Below are positions 16,345 through 25,020 of a stretch of DNA of 35,884 nucleotides, one piece after another (the stretch's first letter is position 1; each line of letters starts with the position of its first letter). Origin of the DNA: Planctomycetaceae bacterium (GTDB taxonomy: Bacteria > Planctomycetota > Planctomycetia > Pirellulales > UBA1268). Both the position numbers and the translations under genes were made by a program. The stretch is from assembly GCA_021300535.1 (NCBI GenBank), contig JAJTED010000044.1:1-35884 (forward strand), given 5' to 3'. The notes beneath the pieces were generated by a model. The model did no database searches. It was given only the letters and a program-made list of their open reading frames with translations, and had not been told where the DNA came from.

Positions 16345-19217
16345 TAGGTTCTGAAGCTGTCGCTGCGCACGATGAGTTCGATGATCTCCCGCAACCGATA
16401 GCCATCCTTTGCGGCCGTGGCAACGATCTGCTCGATGACGGCCTCGTCCTGATGACGCAGACTGCGGCCCAGCCCGTAGATCATCAGCTTGCTGACGAGA
16501 CACCGCGCAAACACCTGGTCTTTGGAAAGGAGCAACGCCCGCAGCTCCCGCGGGCCGTCCACTGGAACGCCCATGACGACGCCCTTCGTATCGACCGGAT
16601 GCCCCTTCCGCTGAACCTTCTTGGTTTTTTGAGCCGTTGCTGCTGACTTCACGACCGCGCCCTGCGACGACTCTTCGACGATGAGTGGCTTCATGCCATC
16701 CGTTTCGGTCGTCCGCCACTGACCGATCGCACCGTAGTTTTCCAGGGCGAACCCGAGGGGATCGATCTTGTCGTGACAGGCTCTGCAGGAGGCACGGCGG
16801 CGATGGATCTCGAGCTGCTCGCGGACGCTTTTCTGATCCAGGTCCGCCACCGCATTCGCGATCTCTCCCACGTTCTCCGGCGGCGGCGCGGGGGGATCGT
16901 CGAGGATGTTCTCCAGGATGAACATGCCGCGACCGACGATCGACGTGCGGATGCTGCCCGAGGTCAGCTTGAGGATGCTGGCCTGCCCGAGCAGTCCCCC
17001 GCGGACGCCGGCTTGCGGCACATACAGCCCGGCGACAGGCACCTTTCGCCAGGACGAAAACGGCCGCCGCGACTCCTTGCCCGAAAACTTGATTCTGTAC
17101 AGCTCCGCGAGCCGGTCGTTGCACATGAACCAGTCGCTGTCGAGAAACAGCCTGATGCTGCCGTCCGCTCGCAGCACCTCGTGAAAAAAGCGGAGGCTTT
17201 CATTGACCGTCGCCCGCTTGAGCCGGTCATCGTAGTCGTAGAGATCCTGATCGGGCTCGTTCAGACCGATGTTGTACAGGTGCAGCCACTGGGCCGCGAA
17301 ATTGGCGCTCAGCTCGGAAGCATAGGGATGGTCGAGAAGCCGCTTGACCTGCCGCCCGAGGACGGCGGGGTCGGACAGCTCACCCCGATCGGCCGCGGCC
17401 CTCAACTCGGCGTCGGGCGTCGAAGACCAGAGAAACAGGCTCAGCCGCGTCGCCAGATCGTGGGGCGACAGGGGCGTCCCGGGCTTGCGTTCGGCGGCCG
17501 TGTTGGAGGCGAACAGGTGCCGAGGAGAGAGATAGGCGGCGCTGACCGCGGACCGCAGGGAGCCGCGAAAGTCGTTCGTGCGTTGGAAGTTGCGGTCGAA
17601 GACGCCCAACAAGACGTCGAGATCGGCCTGGGCGATCGGCCCGCGATACAACCGGGGAAGGAGCTTGGACAGACACGCCGCGGCCGTGCCGCGGGCATCC
17701 GCCCCGGCGACGGGCCCGGCCGGAAACAGGTCCGTCGGGCGATCGATCAGCGGCAGCGGACCTTCGACTTCCAGATAGTCCACGTCCACGAAGAACGGAT
17801 AGTAGGCCTCGACTTCCTCACGCGGCGGCACCACCGCCGGTTTGCCGAATCTCGCCGGCAGCTCCAGCGGGGGCTTTGGCGTCCGGGGTCGGGCCACGCT
17901 CCCGAAGCGGAAATCGAGGGTCAGGCCGGCGTTGACGGCCCCGACTCTCCCCGAGGTCGCCTCGCCCTCCGCGGCCGAACGAAAATCATCGAACTCCAGC
18001 ACCGTCCAGTCGCCCGGCTTGACGACGATGGATCGATCCGGATTCTCGAAACACAGCCGCGGAGCATCTTCGTCAAGCTCGTACGTCGGACCGTCTGCCA
18101 AATCCCGGGCGTCAAAGCGACCTGCGAAGAAATGACTCCGGTTCAAATACCGGGCCCGCACTTCCACCGGATCCACCCCGTCGGGGAATCGCAGGCGGCA
18201 ACGGATCCGCACCTTGTATCGCCCCGTCCCCGCGACCAGCAGTGACCTCGTTTCGATCACCGTGCCGATCCGATCCGACACCGTCAGGCTGTCCTCGTTG
18301 ATGAGCGGCAGCCCCCCACTGCGATCCAGGATCTCCGAGCCGGGCCGGTAATTCTCCGGGACTTGAAAGAATGAACGCAAGGCCGCCGCGACCTCGTCCT
18401 CGGTTCGCCGCGGTGGCTCCGCGTGGCCGGCGAGCTGCCAGGACATGTCGAAGGCCGCGATCGACCGTTCCGAATAGGGTGCTCCCGACAGGAAGACGCG
18501 GTCGCCGAGCCCCTCGTGGAAAGACTTCTTCTCGTCCGCATACCGCGTGCCGAACTTCACCCGCCAACGCTGCGGTGAATAATCGTCCGTGATCAGGGCG
18601 AGATGACGATCCACCTCCTGCTGATACTGCGTGAGCAACAGGGCCGACTGCCCCAGGCCGGCACCGACGGTGTCGAAGCCATCGATGCGGCCTTCGTCGG
18701 GCAACAACTCGGCGAATGGGGGCAGGTTGTAGAGCCTGCGGTCGACGCCCAGCGTGTCGAGCAGGTCGTTCTGGAGCTGTTCGCGATTCAGGCGGCGGGC
18801 GAAAGTTCCCGCGTACCTGTTCCCGCTGTCGTCGACGACCTTGTCGAGAATGGTGTCCAGGGCCGCGAGCACCGCACGGCGGTCGGCTGCCGACGGCTGC
18901 GCCGCGTCCTGGGGCGGCATCTTGCCCCTGGAGAGCTGCCGATAGACCTTTTCGTACGCCAGCGTGTCAGCCGCACCGGCCTGCTGGGTCGGCCGGTCCG
19001 ACAGCGACTCGATGCGGAAGCCTCCCTCCTCGGCACCTGCAGCGTGACACTCACCGCAGTGCTTGCGAAGAAACGGCGACACGTCCTTCGGCAGAGACTC
19101 GGCCGCCGACAGATGGCGACACGGGAGGCACGGCCAACAAACGATGAGGGCGACAACCGTGGCCGAGAAACGACCGCCCGTGAATCCGGCCAAAAACCTG
19201 CGAGTGCATGGAAGCAT
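16341..19217 (-). CDS. DUF1592-type planctomycete cytochrome (DUF1587/1592/1588/1585), two CxxCH
   Basis: 958 residues; AGGA about 10 nt before the ATG and a signal peptide at the N terminus. CGECH lies at 54-58 in the N-terminal cytochrome region. Then come a DUF1587 segment (RRLNREQLQNDLLDTLGVD), a central sandwich domain, DUF1592 (DLATRLSLFLWSSTPDAEL, FAAQWLHLYNIG), DUF1588 (RGGLLGQASILKLTSGSI, ENILDDPPAPPPENV), a second heme motif CRACH at 811-815, and DUF1585 at the C terminus (SKLMIYGLGRSLRHQDEAVI, IIELIVRSDSFRTY). The order is canonical and nothing is missing. Such proteins are thought to be extracytoplasmic electron-transfer or oxidation enzymes; no member of this exact type is well characterised. 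It is the first gene of the operon with the lactonase and DUF1552. Confidence 0.92.
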   Translation of the reverse strand: MLPCTRRFLAGFTGGRFSATVVALIVCWPCLPCRHLSAAESLPKDVSPFLRKHCGECHAAGAEEGGFRIESLSDRPTQQAGAADTLAYEKVYRQLSRGKMPPQDAAQPSAADRRAVLAALDTILDKVVDDSGNRYAGTFARRLNREQLQNDLLDTLGVDRRLYNLPPFAELLPDEGRIDGFDTVGAGLGQSALLLTQYQQEVDRHLALITDDYSPQRWRVKFGTRYADEKKSFHEGLGDRVFLSGAPYSERSIAAFDMSWQLAGHAEPPRRTEDEVAAALRSFFQVPENYRPGSEILDRSGGLPLINEDSLTVSDRIGTVIETRSLLVAGTGRYKVRIRCRLRFPDGVDPVEVRARYLNRSHFFAGRFDARDLADGPTYELDEDAPRLCFENPDRSIVVKPGDWTVLEFDDFRSAAEGEATSGRVGAVNAGLTLDFRFGSVARPRTPKPPLELPARFGKPAVVPPREEVEAYYPFFVDVDYLEVEGPLPLIDRPTDLFPAGPVAGADARGTAAACLSKLLPRLYRGPIAQADLDVLLGVFDRNFQRTNDFRGSLRSAVSAAYLSPRHLFASNTAAERKPGTPLSPHDLATRLSLFLWSSTPDAELRAAADRGELSDPAVLGRQVKRLLDHPYASELSANFAAQWLHLYNIGLNEPDQDLYDYDDRLKRATVNESLRFFHEVLRADGSIRLFLDSDWFMCNDRLAELYRIKFSGKESRRPFSSWRKVPVAGLYVPQAGVRGGLLGQASILKLTSGSIRTSIVGRGMFILENILDDPPAPPPENVGEIANAVADLDQKSVREQLEIHRRRASCRACHDKIDPLGFALENYGAIGQWRTTETDGMKPLIVEESSQGAVVKSAATAQKTKKVQRKGHPVDTKGVVMGVPVDGPRELRALLLSKDQVFARCLVSKLMIYGLGRSLRHQDEAVIEQIVATAAKDGYRLREIIELIVRSDSFRTY

Positions 19218-19253
19218 GTCTCACATCCTGCCCACATTTGGACGCCACTATCT

Positions 19254-19281
19254 ATAGTACCCAAGAGGGGCGGCGCGGCAA
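19254..19281 (-). promoter_or_regulatory. Candidate sigma-70-type promoter of the DUF1592 operon
   Basis: On the minus strand TTGCCG (19281-19276), a 16-bp spacer and TACTAT (19259-19254), 36 bp before the ATG at 19217. It lies in the only gap between this gene and the upstream SGNH gene, and is AT-richer than its surroundings. Confidence 0.45.
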
Positions 19282-19327
19282 CTCTTGCCACCCCTGCAGC
19301 CGGCGATCCACCAAGGCCGAACGCGTT

Positions 19328-20146
19328 CTAAGGCTGGAACGACTGCGTTGTCTCCCAGGCAACCTCCTGGAGGTGCTGCGCCACGTCGACGGGCAAATCG
19401 GCGGTATAGGTGTTCCCCACCGGCGACTTTTTGAAGATGCTGGCCATCACCACGGCCGCGCCGAGATACGTGCCGGCGAGGCTGGGGTTGCGCTTGTCGG
19501 ATGCATACAAATCGATGTCGGGCCGCCGCGCGATCGATGCGGCAAACGCGGGTCCGGCGGGGACGACACGCATGTGGCTCGCCCGTCCGGCCCTGCGGTA
19601 CTCGGCCGTCAGCTGCTCGGTCATCTGGGGCTCGTCCTCGTAGGCCCAGGTCAGGAACAGCACCGGCTCGGCCCCGGCCCGACGCACCGTGGCAGCGTGG
19701 GCCTTGGCGGTGTCGTGAAAAGACTGCTGCAGCCTGGGGTGGATGGGGCACTGGCTGCAGTCCATCATCATCACCATGTCGTAGGGCCGCACGAACTGGT
19801 TGAAGACCAGCGTGTTGTCGGCCGCGAAACTGTAGCGGGCCATGCCCGAACCCGGCCGGAGGTAGGCGGCCACGTCATGCCAGTCCAGCCCGGCGCCGTT
19901 GATCGTCACCGATGTCTGGCGGGTGCCATGCACGCCGGCCGCAGTGAGCAGCCGGCCCACGTGTCTGTGCATGCTGTTGTTGAAGTAGAAGAAGCTGTTG
20001 CCCACCCACAACAGCGAGTCCGGCGTTTCGCCCTGCCAGCGTGGGATCGGCCGCGGACTGCAGCACGCGGTCAGGAACGCTGCGGCAAGAACGAGCACGC
20101 GGGTCGCGCGGCTCGTGCGCGGTGCCGGGTGAACGGGAGCTGTCAT
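19328..20146 (-). CDS. SGNH-hydrolase-like lipoprotein
   Basis: 272 residues from the ATG at 20146 (GAGG at good spacing). The open frame reaches 20203, but 20146 puts the signal first. A hydrophobic stretch ends at FLTAC, a lipobox, so the mature protein is probably lipid-anchored at Cys. The first block is LLWVGNSFFYFNNSMHRHVG, the G-N-S version of the GDSL motif with the nucleophile Ser. Block II-like VTINGAGLDWHD follows, and the C-terminal block reads DLYASDKRNPSLAGTYLGAA. SGNH proteins usually have D-x-x-H at that place; here Asn stands where His is expected, so hydrolase activity is doubtful unless another His serves. The substrate is unknown; relatives act on acyl or acetyl esters. 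Confidence 0.7.
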   Translation of the reverse strand: MTAPVHPAPRTSRATRVLVLAAAFLTACCSPRPIPRWQGETPDSLLWVGNSFFYFNNSMHRHVGRLLTAAGVHGTRQTSVTINGAGLDWHDVAAYLRPGSGMARYSFAADNTLVFNQFVRPYDMVMMMDCSQCPIHPRLQQSFHDTAKAHAATVRRAGAEPVLFLTWAYEDEPQMTEQLTAEYRRAGRASHMRVVPAGPAFAASIARRPDIDLYASDKRNPSLAGTYLGAAVVMASIFKKSPVGNTYTADLPVDVAQHLQEVAWETTQSFQP

Positions 20147-20621
20147 CCAGAAGCCTCGCTCCGGGTGGGTGCCACGGGCCGTACGCGGCCGCCGGCAGCA
20201 CACGCGGCCACGACGGTGACGAGCGCCCCGGCGCTCGGACCTGCCGCGGCTTTCGGCCCCAGGTTAGCCCGTTCACCTTTGCGTCCGCAAGCATTTTCCC
20301 GCCGCCGGCCGATCCGTGAGCGACGGCATCCGCGGGCGACGACGCAGGTCTCGCACTCCGCAACGCCCGCGCTGCGATGCACGCCGACGCCGGCCCGCAA
20401 ATCCCCGGGGGGCGGAGGCCCCCGGCGGGTAGTCAACAGGCGGATCAGACGGGGGCGGTCCTGCGATCGCCCCGTGGACGCTTACGAACCGGCTGCATAC
20501 ATTCGTAGCCGTGTTGACGCACGATTGAAACACTGCGTTTTCATCACGTTCGGCTGCAGAGCCCTCGTGAACTTCCGCGGCGGTCTCGGCCGCGGGGCCT
20601 AACCTTTGGTCATGAGTCATC
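20147..20621. other. Divergent intergenic region with a GC hairpin
   Basis: 475 bp between the SGNH lipoprotein gene (minus) and the PVC cytochrome gene (plus). It contains a 7-bp hairpin, CCGGGGG (20405-20411) / CCCCCGG (20419-20425), and a promoter candidate listed separately. No gene is seen. Confidence 0.4.
20475..20503 (+). promoter_or_regulatory. Possible promoter of the PVC cytochrome operon
   Basis: TGGACG (20475-20480), a 17-bp spacer, TACATT (20498-20503); each box is 4 of 6 to consensus. It is 119 bp upstream of the ATG at 20622. Confidence 0.3.
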
Positions 20622-23600
20622 ATGCAGCGCCCAAGGCATTCGCTTGCCATCGCGTTCGCCCTGGCGATGGTCGCCGCCAGGGCCGAGGAACCGGGCCAGT
20701 TTCGCGTGCCGGACGGTTTCCGCGTCAGCCAGTTCGCCGGCGACGACCTGGTGCACGACGTCAACTCGATGACCTTCGATCCGCGCGGCCGCGTGGTCGT
20801 TTCGGGCCGCGGCTATGTCAAGACGCTGCATGACGATGATGGCGACGGCCGCGCCGACCGGACGACGCAGTTCGCAGCCGGCCCGGCGAGCGGGGCACGG
20901 GGGCTGGCGTTCGAGGGGCACGATCTCTTCTGCACCGGCGACCATGCCCTGTCCCGCTACCGCGACCGCGACGGCGACGGCACCGCCGACGGCGAACGCG
21001 AGGTGCTCGCGAAATTGCACGTGGAGACAGACCACTCCGCCAACGGGATCGTGCGCGGCCCCGACGGCTGCTTCTACATCGCCTGCGGGAACGACGCGGG
21101 CGTGACTCGCGGTCACATCCACGACGTGCTGTCGCCGGTCGCCGACCCGCAGCAGGGCGTGGTGTATCGCCTCTCGGCCGACGGCACGCGGGCGGACGTT
21201 CTCGCCCACGGGTTCCGCAATCCATACGACCTCGACTTCGACGCCGACGGCACGCTGTGGCTCGTCGACTCCGACGGCGAGCGCGACCAGTATCTGCCCT
21301 GGTACAGCCCGACGCGGCTCTTCGCGGTGGCCACCGGCCGGCACCACGGCTGGGTGCTCCCCGGCTGGCAGCGGAGCTGGAACCGCCCCCCATGGTTTTT
21401 CGACGCGGTGCCCAGGGGGGCGGAATTGGGCCGCGGCTCACCGACCGGCGCGGTCGTCTACCGCCATCGCCGCTTTCCCGAGCGGTATCGGGGGAGCTTC
21501 TTCAGTCTCTGCTGGAGCCTCGGCCGGGTCTACGCCCTGAAGCCGAAGATCGACGGCGACGGCGGCACGGCGACGAGCGAGGTATTTTTGGAGTCGGTCG
21601 GCAGCGACGGCTTCGCGCCGGTCGACATCGAGGTCGGCCCCGACGGGCAGATGTACATCGCCATCGGCGGCCGCGGCACCAAGGGGGGCGTGTTTCGCAT
21701 CGACTACGTCGGCGCCGCGGGCGACGCGGCCGAGGAAGTCCCGGCGGCTGACGCGCCGCTCGTGCGGGTGCTGACGGCCGACCAGCCGCAGGCCGCCTGG
21801 TCGCGGGCCGCATGGCTTCCGGTGGCCCGCGAACTCGGCGCCGACGCCTTCGCGCGGGCCGCGGTCGACGCCGCGCTGCCGGAAGCCGCCCGGGTGCGGG
21901 CGATCGAGGTGCTCACCGATCTGTTCGGTGGCGTGCCCGTGGCTGCCGCCGTGTCGCTGGCAGAGGATCCGAGCCGCATGCTGCGGGCCCGGCTGGCCTG
22001 GTCGCTGGGGCGGAGTCCGGATCGGAATGCGGACGAGCGGGCGGCGGCGCCCGCTGTCAGTGGACAAAGCCCTCCTTCGCCTTTGTCCACTCGGCCGACC
22101 AGTGAAAACGCCGCGGGTTTCCACGGTCGGCATGCCTCACATCCTGCTCGGGCAGACTTGGTTCACAGCCTGCTAGCCCGCCTGACGCACGATGCCGACG
22201 AGCGGGTGCGCCGGCATGCCTGGGAGGCGCTGCTGCAGCTGCCGGCGACGGCCGTGGCGAAGCAGAGGCTCAACTGGGCCGACATCCTCGAGCCGCGGCC
22301 GCGATCCCTGCGGGCCGCGGCGCTGATGGTGCTCGCGCGGCTCGACGCTCCGCCCCCGGTGCCGGCCGATGCGGGGTTGGCGGGCCGGCTGGCGCTGCTC
22401 TGGCGAGGGGCGTTCCGCGGCGAGCTTGGTCACCCGGACCTCGAAACGGCGCGGGCCCTGTTTGCGGATGCCGCGACGCCTGCCGACCGGCTCGAGGCCG
22501 TGCGGCTGATCGAGCTCTGTCTGGGCGACGTCCGCGTCGAGCCGACGGTGCCGGACGTGTACGCCGGCTATGCGGCCGCCCGTCCGCTTCCCGACGATCC
22601 CGCGGCGACCGGACGCGCCGCGCGGACGCTCGCCGCCGCCTTGCCGAGCGGCTCCGCGGCCCTGGATCGGGAGATCGCCCGCGTGCTGGGCATGCTACAA
22701 CTCGAGCAGCCGGCGCAGCTGGAGCGGATCACCGACCTGCTCTCCGCCGCCACCACCGTGGAAGACTCGATCCACTATCTGATCGTGCTCTCGCGGCTGC
22801 CCGGCCAGCGGAGTGCGGCGGTCACGCAGACCACGGCGCGGGGCCTCCTCAGGCTTCATCACACGATGCAGGCCGCGGGCATGCAGGCCGCCCGGTTCTG
22901 GCCGGCGCGGGTGGGCGAGGCTTGCGACAAGCTCCTGGACCGCGATCCCGGCCTCGCGGAGGCGATCGTCGTCGACGAGCGACTCGGCCTGCCCGATCAC
23001 AGCCTGTTCGCGAGCCGTCTGCCCGCCGCCAGCCGCGGCCGTGCCGCCCGTCGGATCTTCGACCGCGTGGGCCGGGAAAACGTCGCGGCTTGGACACCGG
23101 AGATGGTCCTCCTGCTCGAGGCGTTGCCACCGGAGGAGCGGCGGCCGATCCTCCACGAGCTGTGGGACGAGCCGGCGTTGCAGGAGTCCGTGGCGAACCT
23201 CGTCGCCAAGGCGCCCGCCGCCGGCGACCGGGGGATCCTGGTGGAGACGCTCCGGTTCGGGCAGCCGGCCACGGTGCGTGACGTCGCCGACGCCCTGCGG
23301 AAGCTCGAATCCCGGGCGGATCCCGCCGAGCTCGTCGCGGCGATCCGCGTCCTCCGGCAGTTTGCCAGGGAGCCGCAGCATCGCGACACGTGCCGGGCGC
23401 TCGACCGGCTCATCGCCCATTGGACCGCGGCACCGGCGGCGGGCGGAGACTCGCCAGCGATGCCCGCGCACTGGGAATCCTGGCTGCGAAGCCACCACCC
23501 GGAAGCGGCCCAGGGGCTCAACGATTCCGCGGAGGACTTCGTCGCCTGGCAGAAGCGGCTGGATGGGATCGACTGGCGATCGGGCGACGCCCAACGCGGG

Positions 23601-24002
23601 AAGGTCGTCTATCACCAGCGCAGCTGTGCCCGGTGCCATGATGGCAACGCGCGGCTGGGGCCGGAGCTGGCCCCCGTGGCCCGGCGGTTTTCCCGCCAGG
23701 ACCTGTTCACGGCCATCCTCGACCCCGGTCGCGACGTGTCGCCCACCTACCGGCTGACGCAGGTGGAAACCGGGTCGGGAACGGTCGTGACGGGGCAGCT
23801 GCTCTACGAGTCGCCGGAGACCATGCTCATCCAGACGTCTCCCGACACGACCGTCCGGCTCGCGGGGCAGGAGATCCGCTCGGTCCGCAAGAGCCCGCTC
23901 TCGCCGATGCCCAGCGGCCTGCTTCGCGACGCGACCGATCGCGACCTGGCCGATCTCTATGCGTACCTCGTGTCGGCAGCCAACGCCGGCGGCTCCCCCT
24001 GA
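20622..24002 (+). CDS. PVC-type membrane-bound dehydrogenase: propeller + HEAT + cytochrome c
   Basis: 1126 residues with a signal peptide (MQRPRHSLAIAFALAMVAARA). The ribosome-binding site is weak. A propeller (about 28-370) has two DxDGDG loops at 71-76 and 115-120, NPYDLDFDADGTLWLVDSDG and VGPDGQMYIAIGG. HEAT-like repeats follow (about 380-950), and a cytochrome c domain at the end has CARCH at 1002-1006. Family knowledge: the PVC-type propeller-HEAT-heme architecture is abundant in planctomycetes, is probably extracytoplasmic, and has an unsettled substrate. Residues about 477-513 (PAVSGQSPPSPLSTRPTSEN and on) look unlike HEAT sequence and coincide with a DNA hairpin, so this may be an in-frame insertion. 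It begins the plus-strand operon with the isomerase and FGE-like genes. It is a smaller relative of the 1640-residue fusion. Confidence 0.88.
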   Translation: MQRPRHSLAIAFALAMVAARAEEPGQFRVPDGFRVSQFAGDDLVHDVNSMTFDPRGRVVVSGRGYVKTLHDDDGDGRADRTTQFAAGPASGARGLAFEGHDLFCTGDHALSRYRDRDGDGTADGEREVLAKLHVETDHSANGIVRGPDGCFYIACGNDAGVTRGHIHDVLSPVADPQQGVVYRLSADGTRADVLAHGFRNPYDLDFDADGTLWLVDSDGERDQYLPWYSPTRLFAVATGRHHGWVLPGWQRSWNRPPWFFDAVPRGAELGRGSPTGAVVYRHRRFPERYRGSFFSLCWSLGRVYALKPKIDGDGGTATSEVFLESVGSDGFAPVDIEVGPDGQMYIAIGGRGTKGGVFRIDYVGAAGDAAEEVPAADAPLVRVLTADQPQAAWSRAAWLPVARELGADAFARAAVDAALPEAARVRAIEVLTDLFGGVPVAAAVSLAEDPSRMLRARLAWSLGRSPDRNADERAAAPAVSGQSPPSPLSTRPTSENAAGFHGRHASHPARADLVHSLLARLTHDADERVRRHAWEALLQLPATAVAKQRLNWADILEPRPRSLRAAALMVLARLDAPPPVPADAGLAGRLALLWRGAFRGELGHPDLETARALFADAATPADRLEAVRLIELCLGDVRVEPTVPDVYAGYAAARPLPDDPAATGRAARTLAAALPSGSAALDREIARVLGMLQLEQPAQLERITDLLSAATTVEDSIHYLIVLSRLPGQRSAAVTQTTARGLLRLHHTMQAAGMQAARFWPARVGEACDKLLDRDPGLAEAIVVDERLGLPDHSLFASRLPAASRGRAARRIFDRVGRENVAAWTPEMVLLLEALPPEERRPILHELWDEPALQESVANLVAKAPAAGDRGILVETLRFGQPATVRDVADALRKLESRADPAELVAAIRVLRQFAREPQHRDTCRALDRLIAHWTAAPAAGGDSPAMPAHWESWLRSHHPEAAQGLNDSAEDFVAWQKRLDGIDWRSGDAQRGKVVYHQRSCARCHDGNARLGPELAPVARRFSRQDLFTAILDPGRDVSPTYRLTQVETGSGTVVTGQLLYESPETMLIQTSPDTTVRLAGQEIRSVRKSPLSPMPSGLLRDATDRDLADLYAYLVSAANAGGSP
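22059..22091. repeat. Perfect 11-bp hairpin inside a coding sequence
   Basis: AGTGGACAAAG (22059-22069) and CTTTGTCCACT (22081-22091) with an 11-nt loop, inside the HEAT region of the PVC cytochrome gene. Flanking codons give low-complexity Ser/Pro residues that do not fit the repeat pattern, suggesting an inserted palindromic unit. Confidence 0.55.
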
Positions 24003-24069
24003 CGCCGTCGCCATGCGCCCCCCAGCGACCGCTCCCGTTCCCATGTCCCGCCGCTCCCGGAGCATTCCG

Positions 24070-24984
24070 ATGCCAAGCCTCTCCCGCCGTCGTCTCCTGG
24101 CCACCGCGGCCGCCGCCTCGCTCGCCGCCGTCCGGCCTTCCCCGGCGGTCGAGCCGTGGCGGCGCAAGGGGGCCTTCTTCAGCGGGCTGTCGCTGACCAG
24201 TTATTCCCTGCGGCCGTTGATGAAGTGGTGGAGCGGCAAGCAGACCGGCGGCCGGCTCGACTTGTTCGGCTTCCTCGACTACTGCGCCGAGCTGGGCCTG
24301 GAGGCCGCGGAGCTGACGAGCTACTTCTTCGCCGCGCCGGTGGAGCGGGGGGAGATCAACCGCTTGAAGCGGCACGCCGCTCTGCTGGGGCTCGACATTT
24401 CCGCCGGCGCCGTGGCCAACGATTTCGGCCATCCGCCGGAGAGCGACGAGACCCGGCGACAGATGGAGTCGTTCCGCACCTGGATCGACCACTTCGCCGA
24501 TCTCGGGGCGCCGGCCGTGCGGGTGTTCGCCAGCAAGAGCCCGCCGGCGGGAGCCACCGCCGAACAGATCGAGGCCCATGTGATCGCGAACCTCCAGACG
24601 GCGCTCGAGCACGCCGAAAAGCGGGGGGTGATGCTGGGGCTGGAGAATCACGACTTCGCCAAGGACATCGACCGACTGCTGCGGATCCTCGGCGGGATCG
24701 ATTCCGACTGGCTGGGGGTGACCTGGGATTCCGCGAACCTCGCGACGGTGGCCGACCCGTATGCCGAACTGGCCCGCATCGCCCCCTATGCCATCACGGC
24801 CCAGATCAAGGTGACGACGAAGGTGAACGGCGAGAAGCAGCCCGCCGACTTCGGCCGGCTCGTGGGCATCCTCCGCGCCGCCGCCTACCGCGGCTACCTC
24901 GTGCTCGAATACGAGGAGGACGAGGATCCGCTGGTTGCCATCCCGCGCCACATCGGCCGCCTCCGGGATGTGCTGCGGGCGTGA
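24070..24984 (+). CDS. Sugar phosphate isomerase/epimerase-like TIM barrel, Tat-exported
   Basis: 304 residues from the ATG at 24070 (GGAG 9 nt before). The frame is open to 23959, but this start begins a Tat signal, SRRRLLATAAAASLAA. The body matches the xylose isomerase-like TIM-barrel family: GLSLTSYSLRPLMKWW, DYCAELGLEAAELTSYFF, PAVRVFASKSPPAG, MLGLENHDF, GVTWDSANLATV, AQIKVTTKVNGEKQP and YLVLEYEEDEDP. Acidic residues in GLENHD, TWDSAN and LEYEE are candidate metal ligands. Such periplasmic isomerases/epimerases are common beside DUF1080 and PVC oxidoreductase genes, and some relatives take part in 3-keto-sugar chemistry. Substrate unknown. It starts 67 bp after the cytochrome gene and ends 36 bp before the FGE-like gene, so one operon is likely. 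Confidence 0.82.
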   Translation: MPSLSRRRLLATAAAASLAAVRPSPAVEPWRRKGAFFSGLSLTSYSLRPLMKWWSGKQTGGRLDLFGFLDYCAELGLEAAELTSYFFAAPVERGEINRLKRHAALLGLDISAGAVANDFGHPPESDETRRQMESFRTWIDHFADLGAPAVRVFASKSPPAGATAEQIEAHVIANLQTALEHAEKRGVMLGLENHDFAKDIDRLLRILGGIDSDWLGVTWDSANLATVADPYAELARIAPYAITAQIKVTTKVNGEKQPADFGRLVGILRAAAYRGYLVLEYEEDEDPLVAIPRHIGRLRDVLRA

Positions 24985-25020
24985 CGTCATTTCCTGCCGT
25001 CCAAGAGAGAAAGCCCCGCG

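Noticed and set aside
15154-17124. 656-residue version of the lactonase frame
   Set aside because: Its first ~277 residues are read out of frame over the DUF1592 gene; the signal peptide and ribosome-binding site place the start at 16293.
22695-24990. Minus-strand frames of 490 and 387 residues
   Set aside because: Antisense to the cytochrome and isomerase genes; no domain and no ribosome-binding site worth noting.
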